DNA of 64,000 bases from contig CM054141.1 of the NCBI GenBank assembly GCA_028751875.1, positions 74,305,646 to 74,369,645 on the forward strand. The letters are read 5' to 3'. Shown here one piece after another: positions 22,370-32,101 of the stretch; within the stretch, counting starts at the first letter, position 1, and each line of letters starts with the position of its first letter. Both the position numbers and the translations under genes were made by a program. Origin of the DNA: Rapana venosa (taxonomy: Eukaryota; Mollusca; Gastropoda; Neogastropoda; Muricidae). The notes under the pieces were generated by a model. It did no database searches. It was not told the origin of the DNA and saw nothing but the letters and a program-made list of their open reading frames with translations.

Positions 22370-23054
22370 TGACTTGTGAAGTAATTTCTCTTTAAGATAG
22401 TTCTCTACGTAGTCATCACAAAAAGCATGACTTGTGAAGTAACTTCTCTTTAAGATAGTTCTCTACGTAGCACTCATCACAAAAAACATGACTTGCGGAG
22501 TAATTTCTCTTTAAGATAGTTCTCTACGTAGCACTCATCACAAAAAAACATGACTTGTGAAGTAACTTCTCTTTAAGATAGTTCTCTACGTAGCACTCAT
22601 CACAAAAAGCATGACTTGTGAAGTAACTTCTCTTTAAGATAGTTCTCTACGTAGCACTCATCACAAAAAGCATGACTTGTGAAGTAACTTCTCTTTAAGA
22701 TAGTTCTCTACGTAGCACTCATCACAAAAAGCATGACTTGTGAAGTAACTTCTCTTTAAGATAGTTCTCTACGTACTCATCACAAAAAACATGACTTGTG
22801 GAGTAATTTCTCTTTAAGATAGTTCTCTACGTACTCATCACAAAAAACATGACTTGTGGAGTAATTTCTCTTTAAGATAGTTCTCTACGTAGCACTCATC
22901 ACAAAAAACATGACTTGTGAAGTAACTTCTCTTTAAGATAGTTCTCTACGTAGCACTCATCACAAAAAACATGACTTGTGGAGTAACTTCTCTTTAAGAT
23001 AGTTCTCTACGTAGCACTCATCACAAAAAACATGACTTGCGGAGTAACTTCTCT
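22370..23054. repeat. 61-bp satellite, left block
   Basis: About eleven copies of a 61-bp unit containing CATGACTTGTGAAGTAAC, TTCTCTTTAAGATAG and ACGTAGCACTCATCAC. The unit contains one TTAA. The array is opened at that TTAA by the elements at 23059-26170 and continues at 26175. Confidence 0.96.
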
Positions 23055-23058
23055 TTAA

Positions 23059-25517
23059 CGGTCTTGACCCCGATACGGCCGCAGCCGACAGTAATGGCGG
23101 CCACCGCTACATTCCAATACGACCGCAGCCGACAGTTGGTGTTGCCCACGTGGGCAGTACTTTTCCATCACACACAGATCTTGTGGTTTTCACACTATGT
23201 GTCTGAAAATTGGTGGGGCGATGCAGGGAGGGTGTCAGAGGGTCATCATCATCATCATCATCAATGCCTTTGTGCCTTATTGGCACGTAGGGCAGCAACA
23301 AATGTTCTCCACTCCTGTCTGTCCTGGGCCAGCTTCCGAATGGTTCCCCAGGTATGTTGGAAGGTCTTAAGCTCTGTTTTGACAGTCCGACGCCAAATGT
23401 TCTTGGGTCGTCCTTGTTTGCGTTTCCCTCTGGTGTCCAGTGGAGGGCTTTCGGTGCGATGTTTCCCTGTTCCCGACGGCAGATATGCCTCATCCATCCC
23501 CATCGCCTATGCATGATGATGTTGTCCATGCTTTCTTGTTGCAACGGGCAAAAGAGTTCTTGGTTGGAGATGGTCTCTAGGCCAGAAGATGCACAAGATC
23601 TTCTGAGATTCTTCGTGTGGAATGTGGATAGTTTGTCGAGGTCACTCTCAGTCATTCTCCAGCACTCCGACAGTACAAAAGGTGGAAAGTCACAAGCTTG
23701 GTGTAGTCTTAGTTTGGTTCTGGTGCTGTACTGGGACGATTTCCACACATTGTTCAGATTTCTATAAGCATTTCTGCTTTGCTAATCCGGTTCTTGATGT
23801 CGCTGCCTGCTCCGCCGTCATGCCTAAACAGTGCTCCGAGTTACGTGAACTCTTCAGTTGTTGGTATAATCTTCTCATTTCACTGTGACCGTTGACGGGG
23901 TTCTGAACGATTCAGGTCATTCACCTCGCTTCTTCTGACTGATTTTCAGGCCTACTTGCTGTGCGAAGAGTGCGAGACGGGATGTCTTCTCTTGATGTGA
24001 TGGTGGGTATGTGAGAGCAGTGCCAGATCGCAGCAAAATCTAGGTCTTCCAAGCGTTGAGAAGGGGTCCATCTGATGCCCCGTGACTGGTCAGCTGTTGT
24101 CTGTCTCATCACCCAATCAATTGTCAGGTTGAAGAGGAGTGCTGACATGGGGCAGCCTTGTCTGACGCCGGTTTGTACACTGAAACTGGTTTTGCTGTTT
24201 CCTACTCTGCACGTGAAGTTGTTGTTGTAGAAGCTCAGAGGGTGCCAGTGATAAGTTTAGACCACTAACATGCGGGTAGTGGGGAGGGAAGGGAGAAATA
24301 ACAGCCAGCCACCGGAAGGCTTTTCAATGGTAGCAGCATGGTGAAAAAAATGGCATTTTCTTTAATAGCAGACGATTCATCTGATTAGTGAGACGATTAA
24401 TTGAATGTTATTGTCTTGGAAGAAGAAACATTTGAACGAGAATTGTTAAGTGAGTCCAATATTAAATGCTTACAGGAAGAGGAGGAAGGAAATGCTGCAG
24501 TTAGGGAGAAGAGCGAGCCAGAAAATAACGTGCTACACGGCACATTCCTGACCTGTGCTACACACACCGACTGTGGAGAAATTTGACCTCCCGGCCAGTC
24601 CGCGGCATAGACGCCTGAAAAGGTGATGCCTTTTGACTGTTTTCTCATTATTACCACACTTTTGCTTTGAAACTGCAATGGCAGAAACGAACAGATATGC
24701 CGATAATGAAAATAGCAAGAAGGAAAATAAAATAGTTCTCCGTCTGCCAAGGTTCACAGGTGAGAGCAATGGGTACCCCCCCCCCCCCCACACACACACA
24801 CATCCATAATTTGTGCTTTTTGTGATGTGATGTGACCCTGTGAAACCACTACGACTACTTTAGAGACTACCAACATTACAATGTTGTAGGGTTACAGAAG
24901 TTCTGTGTTGTCTCGAATTTGTCACACCTGTGCTGTGACACTGGTGACAGTCATGTACAATAATACACTTCTGTACACTTAACAAACATGTGGTAGCACA
25001 CGCAGATATGAACTGCAGTATAAAGGTCACATGTTGATTGACTATGACTTGTTTTCAAAAGAAAAAATAGTTAAACAAAACTTCTGTCTCCTCGAGACAT
25101 ACCATAAAACAACAGGTGCTATGGGGACATTGTGTGACACATCCTTGAAGTACTATTGCACATAACTATTGGTAAACACATCAGCTGGGTATCAGTTCCT
25201 TATTCAACTCTAACATACATGAACCTTTGTCAAATCCATGCAGGATTTGCTGTTTTATCATATATACCATACTTTTACCTGTGATTGGTGACAAATAAGG
25301 TGACAATGACAAGGCATCTGGTGACCAGACACATAAACTTGCGCCTAAATGCAAGTACAAAGACATGCCTAGCTTGTCACAAAATTTCAGCTTGATAACT
25401 TGTCATGCACACATGCAATTGTCTTAGGAGTAAAGTAAGTCAGATGGAGGTAGAAAACATTAAAAGAATTCAAAATCTTCAGGCAGTTTAGATCTGTAGA
25501 ATCCAACAACAAGAGGG
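23059..25517. mobile_element. TTAA-type (piggyBac-like) element A, with LINE inside
   Basis: Flanked by TTAA at 23055-23058 and 25518-25521. Ends are CGGTCTTGACCCCGAT on the left and, inverted, CCCTCTTGTTGTTGG on the right. A close relative in reverse orientation spans 46598-48053 and has perfect CCCTCTTG ends and TTAA on both sides. Without the LINE at 23243-24235 this copy is about 1.47 kb. I saw no transposase, only short open frames, so it is non-autonomous. Confidence 0.85.
23243..24235 (-). mobile_element. LINE fragment inserted in element A
   Basis: The minus strand encodes a decayed ORF2. It has MSALLFNLTIDWVMRQTTAD and a LEDLDFA segment from the reverse transcriptase (catalytic DD lost), then SECWRMTESDLDKLSTFH and the C-terminal block with WGTIRKLAQDRQEW. 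The 3' tail is (GAT)n. The duplication CAGAGGG stands at 23236-23242 and 24236-24242, and the relative at 46598-48053 shows the empty site near 47870. Same family as 3569-4104; 5'-truncated. Confidence 0.88.
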
Positions 25518-25521
25518 TTAA

Positions 25522-26170
25522 CTCATTGAGGTTGTGCCGAAGCTTAAGCATCAGCACTCCTCTCCTTCACTGTGACGTAGCTTCGGCAGAATTACAATTT
25601 TTTTAAAATACACTAAGTGATGTCAACTCAAGGGAAAGTACTCTGGCCTGTAAGGCAATCATTTTTCTAAACACAGTTGCTTTCCTTGACCATAAGCTTG
25701 CCTAGTTTGTGTCTGTTGGCTAATTTTGTTTGACATATCAACAAGTGATATCTTTGGGATTTCAGGCTCTCCAGTGTTATGATTAAAAAAAAAAAAAAAT
25801 TGTTGTACAAAAAGTGGCATCCGATGGATTCAGCCAGCTTCAGGGAACTTTACTTTGGTGAAAAATCATCACATTGCTTCAAGGGGACTAGATGATGAAC
25901 AGTTCAAGGCATGTAAGATACACAGCCCTAATTTTCATAACTTTTTATTTTTCAGCATTCAGTGACATATTTTGAAAATTTGTAAAAACATAAATACAGT
26001 CATCTATTGAAAAACTGTCAAACAATCTCAAAAGCAGACATAAACTTTTCAATGATGTATAATGTGTATGTCATTATTATGTTGGGTAAGTCTGCTGAAT
26101 TTTTCAAATATAGCCAAAATCACGCGTCACCACAAAATGGCAGGATCCATTTCACTGCGACTCCATTGAG
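25522..26170. mobile_element. TTAA-type element B (MITE-like, 649 bp)
   Basis: Lies between TTAA at 25518-25521, shared with element A, and TTAA at 26171-26174, after which the 61-bp array resumes in register. Ends CTCATTGAGGTTG and, inverted, CTCAATGGAGTCG agree at 9 of 13 positions. It has no coding capacity. Assignment to the TTAA-specific class is inference from the flanks. Confidence 0.65.
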
Positions 26171-26174
26171 TTAA

Positions 26175-26636
26175 GATAGTTCTCTACATAGCACTCATCA
26201 CAAAAAACATGACTTGCAGATTAACTTCTCTTTAAGATAGTTCTCTACATAGCACTCATCACAAAAAACATGACTTGCAGATTAACTTCTCTTTAAGATA
26301 GTTCTCTACGTAGCACTCATCACAAAAAACATGACTTGCAGATTAACTTCTCTTTAAGATAGTTCTCTACGTAGCACTCATCACAAAAAACATGACTTGC
26401 AGATTAACTTCTCTTTAAGATAGTTCTCTACGTAGCACTCATCACAAAAAACATGACTTGCAGATTAACTTCTCTTTAAGATAGTTCTCTACGTAGCACT
26501 CATCACAAAAAACATGACTTGCAGATTAACTTCTCTTTAAGATAGTTCTCTACGTAGCACTCATCACAAAAAACATGACTTGCAGATTAACTTCTCTTTA
26601 AGATAGTTCTCTACGTAGCACTCATCACAAAAATCA
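26175..26636. repeat. 61-bp satellite, middle block
   Basis: Seven to eight copies, more uniform than the left block and with the variant GACTTGCAGATTAAC. Confidence 0.95.
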
Positions 26637-26881
26637 TGTTTTGTTTTTTCCTTTTTCTTCTCCTTTTTCTTTCTGGAGCGGTTTATGAAATCCACTGCCG
26701 GCTTGCTAGGCCCGTCGCAGCGTCACCAGAGCCCCGTTTGCCAGCAGAGCCGTTACCACCTCCTCCCACGACGAGGACGAGGGGTTGGCCCGGCTGCCGA
26801 CAGACAGCTATATCTCCCCGCGTGTGACACCTCCGAGTATAAGCGGAAGACAAAAGTAAAAAGTAAAGTAAAGTACAAAAA
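26637..26881 (-). mobile_element. GC-rich insertion, probable retroposed fragment
   Basis: About 240 bases of GC-rich sequence unlike its surroundings interrupt the 61-bp array. It opens with a T-rich stretch (the A-rich tail of a minus-strand copy) and ends in AAAGTAAAAAGTAAAG. The origin was not recognised; a SINE or the 5' region of a LINE are both possible. Confidence 0.5.
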
Positions 26882-27027
26882 ACATGACTTGCGGAGTAAT
26901 TTCTCTTTAAGAGAGTTCTCTACATAACAGTCACTACTGGAGGTTAAGATAGTTCTCTACATAACAGTCACTACTGGAGGTTAAGATAGTTGTCTACGTC
27001 ACTATTTCTAAGCACTCATCACAAAAA
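26882..27027. repeat. 61-bp satellite, degenerate right block
   Basis: Rearranged units with a new subunit (CATAACAGTCACTACTGGAG) repeated twice, then the ordinary end CACTCATCACAAAAAG. Confidence 0.85.
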
Positions 27028-27059
27028 GTCCGGCGGGTGAAGGCAGCCACACGCCAACT

Positions 27060-27468
27060 GTGGGGTGGTGTCTAAACATGACACCACTGTGTGTGCATGT
27101 GTTTTTCAGACTTTGTCATGGGGTGGTGTCTAAACATGACACCACTGTGTGTGCATGTGTTTTTCAGACTTTGTCATGGGGTGGTGTCTAAACATGACAC
27201 CACTGTGTGTGCATGTGTTTTTCAGACTTTGTCATGGGGTGGTGTCTAAACATGACACCACTGTGTGTGCATGTGTTTTTCAGACTTTGTCATGGGGTGG
27301 TGTCTAAACATGACACCACTGTGTGTGCATGTGTTTTTCAGACTTTGTCATGGGGTGGTGTCTAAACATGACACCACTGTGTGTGCATGTGTTTTTCAGA
27401 CTTTGTCATGGGGTGGTGTCTAAACATGACACCACTGTGTGTGCATGTGTTTTTCAGACTTTGTCATC
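27060..27468. repeat. 58-bp array of perfect hairpins
   Basis: Seven nearly identical 58-bp units. Each contains GTGGTGTC, the spacer TAAACAT and GACACCAC, an 8-bp perfect stem, followed by TGTGTGTGCATGTG and TTTTTCAGACTTTG. Confidence 0.95.
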
Positions 27469-27482
27469 TATTCCTACCAGCA

Positions 27483-27590
27483 TGAATGGCCTTCTCTTTT
27501 GAAAGATGGAATGAGTTCTTAACATGTGTGCAAGATGTTCTGCATCCATTTGCACATGAGGCCTCGGCTTTGAGTCTCACCTGAAAGATG
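27483..27590 (-). mobile_element. SINE body fragment
   Basis: Reverse complement of the SINE body at 5602-5815, including the GATGAGACTC and TGCAAATGGATGCAGAAC segments. Confidence 0.7.
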
Positions 27591-27715
27591 ACTTAAAGGT
27601 GTATAGGGTAGGTTACAAGAATGTTTTATCATTATGAAATAGCTTTAAAGTCCTTTATTATTATCAAATAGTTTTAAATTCTTTCATCCTTATCAAACTG
27701 ATTTCATTTCCATTA

Positions 27716-28013
27716 AGGTAAGGTAAAGGTAAAGGAGTCCCATAACCTATAAGGTCGTAGGGGAGCGAGGCGTCAGAGACCTCACTTCTCTAGGGCCAGC
27801 ATATTGAGGGCGGCGCCCATCTCCTCTCCCTCGCTGCTTTACCTTCCCTGACCCTAAAGAGGGCAGGTACCCATTTACAGCTGGGTGAACTGGGGGAACT
27901 GTACTGAAGCCAAGGCGCGCAAACGGTCTCCCATCCAACTGGTAACCACGCTCGACGCTGCTTAACTTGGCTGGGGGAAAGTGAGTGCTCCGACCACTGA
28001 GCTATCCCGTCCC
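27716..28013 (-). mobile_element. chimeric tRNA/5S-like SINE, copy 3
   Basis: Complete copy, 298 bp, nearly identical to 4710-5011. On the minus strand it starts GGGGACGGGATAGCTCAG, passes through the 5S-like TTAAGCAGCGTCGAGC and ends in ACCTTTACCTTACC. The 11-bp target duplication CATTTCCATTA stands at 27705-27715 and 28014-28024, so the limits are exact. Confidence 0.9.
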
Positions 28014-28111
28014 CATTTCCATTACCACTGTCAAATAGTTATAAATTCATTCTCCATTACAAAACAGCTTTAAATTAATTCCTGATCAGGCAGCTCTCAC
28101 CTGATGGTTCG

Positions 28112-28119
28112 CGCACACG

Positions 28120-28151
<32 letters not shown>

Positions 28152-28169
28152 CACACACACACACACACA
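28112..28169. repeat. CA microsatellite
   Basis: Impure (CA)n with two CG interruptions, about 90 bases beyond the donor of exon C. Confidence 0.93.
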
Positions 28170-28255
28170 ACACGTGTACACTGAAATCACAACACCCCCA
28201 TCTCCAAACAAACAAACAGCACGGAACCGCCAGGTCCCGTCTTCTTCACACTGAC

Positions 28256-28477
28256 CTCTCCTGCTGCCAAGGGCCGGGGTTCTACTGGCGGGTAGTACTT
28301 GGGGAGGTCGAAGGCCACGGTCTCCATGAACCACTTGAAGGGCTTGCATTTCAGCTTGCTGCGGATAGCTCGCTGCTCACTCAGGTCTCCTGGGTCAATG
28401 CTCCGATAATGGGGACGTTTTTTGTACAGGTATTCGGCGTATTCATCCATCCACACCTCAGCCACACGTTTGTAATT
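28256..28477 (-). CDS. GALNT10: GALNT10-like exon C: end of catalytic domain and linker
   Basis: This exon is 74 codons long, phase 0 at both ends. The acceptor is TTTTGGTCAG and the donor is GGAGAG|GTCAGT. It opens with [18 protein letters not shown], the segment after the catalytic core that is highly conserved in GALNT10 orthologues. Next come [17 protein letters not shown], the [16 protein letters not shown] stretch and YYPPVEP, and it stops at AAGE, where the family has the Gly-Glu that precedes the lectin domain. The KCKPFKWF part corresponds to the CKSFKWF signature common to the family. No stop or frameshift. The reading continues without a break from exon B (GDFVGR) and into exon D (LRNK). 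This is the best single piece of evidence for the GALNT10 assignment. Confidence 0.93.
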
Positions 28478-28571
28478 CTGACCAAAACAAAACAAAAGTG
28501 ACTCCACAGGATAATTATAATCAGAAAAATTACATACACACAGATAAGTATATATATAATACAAACACACA

Positions 28572-28579
<8 letters not shown>

Positions 28580-28617
<38 letters not shown>

Positions 28618-28640
28618 ATATATATATTTTTGTTGTTGTT
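28580..28640. repeat. TA microsatellite with GTT tract
   Basis: (TA)n from about 28580 to 28627, then (TTG)n, roughly 100 bases upstream of the acceptor of exon C. Confidence 0.93.
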
Positions 28641-28689
28641 GTTGTTTTGTTTTCTTTAAAATACCTTTGGTGTCAGCTGTTCTAAGTGG

Positions 28690-28775
28690 CACAAATGGCC
28701 TACTGTTCCAAAAGGCAGACCAGGTTTAAGAGGTTCTGCATGCATTTGCATACAGGGCCTTCATTTATAAACAGT
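28690..28775 (-). mobile_element. SINE body fragment
   Basis: A diverged reverse copy of the body at 5602-5815. GGTTCTGCATGCATTTGCAT and GGGCCTTCATTTATAA are the reverse complement of its central part. Confidence 0.6.
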
Positions 28776-28847
28776 CTTAGCCAAAGAACGTTTTGGAAGT
28801 GGTCAGTGCTGGTGTCAACTCCTGGGCAAAAGTCCCCTGGACAGGCA

Positions 28848-28848
28848 G

Positions 28849-28888
<40 letters not shown>

Positions 28889-28889
28889 C
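28848..28889. repeat. (GGCA)n run
   Basis: Ten consecutive CAGG/GGCA units. Confidence 0.95.
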
Positions 28890-29074
28890 GGTGGTGGTCC
28901 AGACACTTCTCTGTCTCTGAGATAATCAAGTTTTTGAATTTCAAACCTGGGCTTGATCCCCAGCCATCAAAGTGCAAGTGCAATGCTCAAACTGCTAGGC
29001 ATTCCCCCCCTCCCCCTCGAAAGTCTAATTATGATCTATCAGTACTTAACCAATATCTTCACCTATCTCGTAGT

Positions 29075-29290
29075 CATTGGGGCAGCTATGAAGATTTTGC
29101 AACCAGCTTCTTCCACTCCTCATGGTTCTCAGTTTTCTGCAGCATGTTGTTCCACTCGAGGACAGTCCACTCTCTGATGTTGTCTTCCCGTCGTTTTCTC
29201 TGTCTGCCTCTTTGTTTCCCTCCTTGCACTGTTCCCTGTGGGGCAGTCTTGACGATGCATGACATTCTTGTGTTTTTTGTCCTCCTCACG
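29075..29290 (-). mobile_element. RTE-like LINE, C-terminal fragment
   Basis: The minus strand encodes VKTAPQGTVQGGKQRGRQRK, REDNIREWT and EEWKKLVAKSS. This is the C-terminal block also seen at the ends of the RTE-like copies at 37000 and 57741. Confidence 0.75.
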
Positions 29291-29617
29291 TTTTCAAGTT
29301 ATACCAGTAAAACAAGGCAAGAAGAACGATGACAAAAACACATGGACACATGTAAACCAGTCGCTACCAGGTGTTACCTTATAAGAGAGAACAAGGTAAC
29401 GTTGGAGAAAATGAAGAAAATTTGTACACAAGTCAAACAAGAACCGCCTCAACATACTAGGAGAAGGTGTTGGCAAGTGTAAGCAGCTACCAGGTTTGGG
29501 GCAAGACACCAGCAGAAGGCCATCAAGAGCATTAATTGAGCATGTTCCATTGCTGTGGTGGTAGCTGGACAAAATAGGATGGAAAAATGCTGTGTATGTA
29601 TGAGCAGAGGCATCTTT
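29291..29617. other. intron sequence, no gene seen
   Basis: No recognisable coding, RNA or repeat content. Confidence 0.5.
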
Positions 29618-29690
29618 CTAATAATAATAATAATAATGTATGGAATTTATATAGCACTGAATCTTGTAAAGCAACATATCAAAGCTCTTC
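29618..29690 (-). mobile_element. short L2-type 3' tail
   Basis: (AAT)n followed by GTATGGAATTTATATAGCAC and CTGAATCTTGTAAAGC, as at 38456-38541. Confidence 0.7.
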
Positions 29691-30079
29691 TACTGAGATT
29701 GTGTTTATTCAGGTAAATTTGTGAGCCGGTTATTGCATAAAGTGGATACGGTAAGAATGGTGAGGCTAAAATTCACAAAGGTTCCAGCTACTTGCGAATC
29801 TATAGTGCGAGTCATGTTAAGTCACCAGTGGTGCTGTTGTTGATGTCAAACAATTCATTTCCTTATTCATGCCACCTGTCTGATATTGGATTTATTTTAG
29901 GGACAGCTTTCCCAACTTCATCACTTAGACTTTGAATTTGAAATGACAGATTACTTCCTTTTACTGTTTTAATTTGCTAAAAAAACTCTTGTCTTTCTCT
30001 GTGCATTTGCAATTGTTCTATTTGAGTATTCATTTTCTAACCATAAACTTTTGTCTCTTCTGATCTTTGTTTTTGATCT

Positions 30080-30530
30080 TTTTTCATGTTTTCTGTCATC
30101 ATCCCTTCTCTGTCTTTCCTCTCGCTAATAATTATGAGAACTTGATCACTAATGAGGAGTTTGGGCTGCTCCTTTTCCTTCTTTTATAAGTTATTTTGGG
30201 CAACTCTGAGTACACTTCCGTTGTGTCATTCCAGATATCGCCTGATGGAGCTTCATTTCATTCCATTCTTTCAGAAGTACTTCACAATGGTTAAATTACC
30301 CAAGTTTCAATGCCACACTCAATGTCTTTTCCTTCACTTACTTTTGCGTTGAAGTCTCCCATAATTATGCAGATTTCCCTGCCTGTTAGTTTGTCTTAGG
30401 CTGTCTGTTGGTCATTATGAAATAGTTCTATCTATGTCCCCTTGTGAGCTGTTCAATGCTGAAGCATAAACCTGAATAAATCATACCTAAATTATTCAGG
30501 TATATGCTCCAACAGTGAATTTGATATGTA
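30080..30530 (-). mobile_element. degenerate LINE endonuclease fragment
   Basis: Read on the minus strand across frameshifts, it contains VYA followed by CIIMGDFNAKV near 30340-30370, the GDFNAKV motif of APE-type endonucleases. Further on is a piece related to the linker fragment at 15600-15905. It is heavily decayed; the family is uncertain. Confidence 0.6.
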
Positions 30531-30637
30531 TAGGGGAATATTTTTCACTCTTATTTATTTATTGTAGACTTGGTGTGTTAAGGGACTTGATTCATTGTAG
30601 ATTTATTATTGAATTAGTATGTGTATGGATATATTTT

Positions 30638-30957
30638 TGAAAACCTCTTTTGTTGATTCAATGTGGACTTGGTGTGTGGAAGGCTATTTATACTTTAAAA
30701 CCTCTTTTGCTGATTCAATGTGGACTTGGTGTGTGGAAGGCTATTTATATTTTAAAACCTCTTTTGCTGATTCAATGTGGACTTGGTGTGTGGAAGGCTA
30801 TTTATACTTTAAAACCTCTTTTGTTGATTCAATGTGGACTTGGTGTGTGGAAGGCTATTTATACTTTAAAACCTCTTTTGCTGATTCAATGTGGACTTGG
30901 TGTGTGGAAGGCTATTTATATTTTAAAACCTCTTTTGCTGATTCAATGTGGACTTGC
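30638..30957. repeat. 57-bp minisatellite
   Basis: Five and a half copies of a 57-bp unit with ATTCAATGTGGACTTGGTG and GGAAGGCTATTTATAC. The unit length is a multiple of three, so two frames stay open (a 19-residue periodic peptide); I see no support for translation. Confidence 0.95.
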
Positions 30958-31249
30958 GAGTGAGTAGGGGCATAGTTTCTACACTGTGGCTTGATTCACT
31001 GAGGGTAAGACGTGTGTACAGGAATAGTTTTCATTCTGTGGCTTGATTCATTGTGGATTTGGTGTGATGTCAAAAAGAAAGAGAGAGAGGCAGGCAGACA
31101 GACAGCAGACAAAGACACAGACAGAGAGAAAAGGGATGACAAAGGGAGACAGAAATGGAGAGAGAGAGCAACTGGGTTCTTATGTTTATGCTGATGTTGA
31201 AAATGTTCCTTCTGATAGTCAAGGTGGATAGAAAATGAAGTACCTGTCA

Positions 31250-31400
31250 AGGCATATGTGGTCACCACCTTCACTTATCCTGATGACTGTGGGGGCACCA
31301 CTGAAAATGCTGCAACCAGCTTCCTCCACTCCCTACAGTCCCTACCTTCCTTAGCAAATCGTTCCACTCAAGGCTACCAGTCCACTGGAGCTGTAGTGTT
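31250..31400 (-). mobile_element. probable RTE-like C-terminal fragment
   Basis: TGCAACCAGCTTCCTCCACT and CGTTCCACTCAAGG parallel the fragment at 29075-29160. It is very short and diverged. Confidence 0.45.
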
Positions 31401-31479
31401 GGCTTCATAATTATGACGCTGTGAAGACCACATCATCTGTGCTACATGTGGTTTATCTGTATTCCACAGTTTAATTACA

Positions 31480-31950
31480 CTCTCACACACACACACACAC
31501 ACTTACACACACTCTCTCACACTCACACACACACACACACACTTACACACACTCTCTCTCACACACACACACTTACACACACACACACTCTCTCACACAC
31601 ACACACACACACACACTTACACACACACACTTACACACACACACTTACACACACTCACACACACTTACACACACACACACTTACACACACACACACACAC
31701 TTACACACACACACACTTACACACACACACACACACACACTTACACACAACACACACACACACTTACACACACACACACTTACACACACACACAACACAC
31801 TTACACACACTCACACACACTTACACACACACTTACATACACACACACTCACACACACTCACACACACTTACACACACACACACTTACACATTTACACAC
31901 ACACACACACACAAACACACTCACACACACACACACACAACACACACACA

Positions 31951-31984
<34 letters not shown>
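31480..31984. repeat. CA-rich array with repeated ACTTAC after exon B
   Basis: About 500 bases of (CA)n broken by ACTTAC, CTCTCT and single A insertions. On the transcribed minus strand it reads (GT)n with about 18 GTAAGT hexamers, the consensus 5' splice site. It follows directly on exon B's own donor GTGAGTGTGTG, so the first intron bases merge into the array. Confidence 0.95.
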
Positions 31985-31990
<6 letters not shown>

Positions 31991-32101
31991 CCTGCCCACA
32001 AAGTCCCCCATCCCGGGGTTGGGGAAGGGAGCAAACTTCCTGTAGATGTGACCGATCCTGGAGCAGGGGGCATCCACCATGCGGCCCCCACACTGCCACA
32101 G
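31991..32101 (-). CDS. GALNT10: GALNT10-like exon B: catalytic domain, CSRIGH segment
   Basis: This exon is 37 codons long, phase 0 at both ends. The acceptor is CATGTTGACAG and the donor is GGCAGG|GTGAGT. It encodes [20 protein letters not shown], then [17 protein letters not shown]. The C-S-R-I-G-H stretch is the family hallmark near the end of the catalytic domain, where the His helps coordinate the Mn ion with the DxH motif; this role is known for the family. Exon A ends at SFK and joins to LWQCGG, as in relatives where SFK is followed by VWxCGG. The acceptor sits at the edge of a 48-bp array that repeats its last 12 intron bases and first 5 exon bases. Confidence 0.92.

Noticed and set aside
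24397..24750. Possible transposase exon in element A
   Set aside because: Acidic and Ser-rich open frames are short, differ between the two copies and show no DDD/DDE transposase motif.
27921..27985. Possible 5S rRNA gene
   Set aside because: Only the internal promoter half is similar; it is embedded in a SINE with a target duplication.
31446..32045. Thr/His-rich 199-codon open frame
   Set aside because: Translation of the CA microsatellite.
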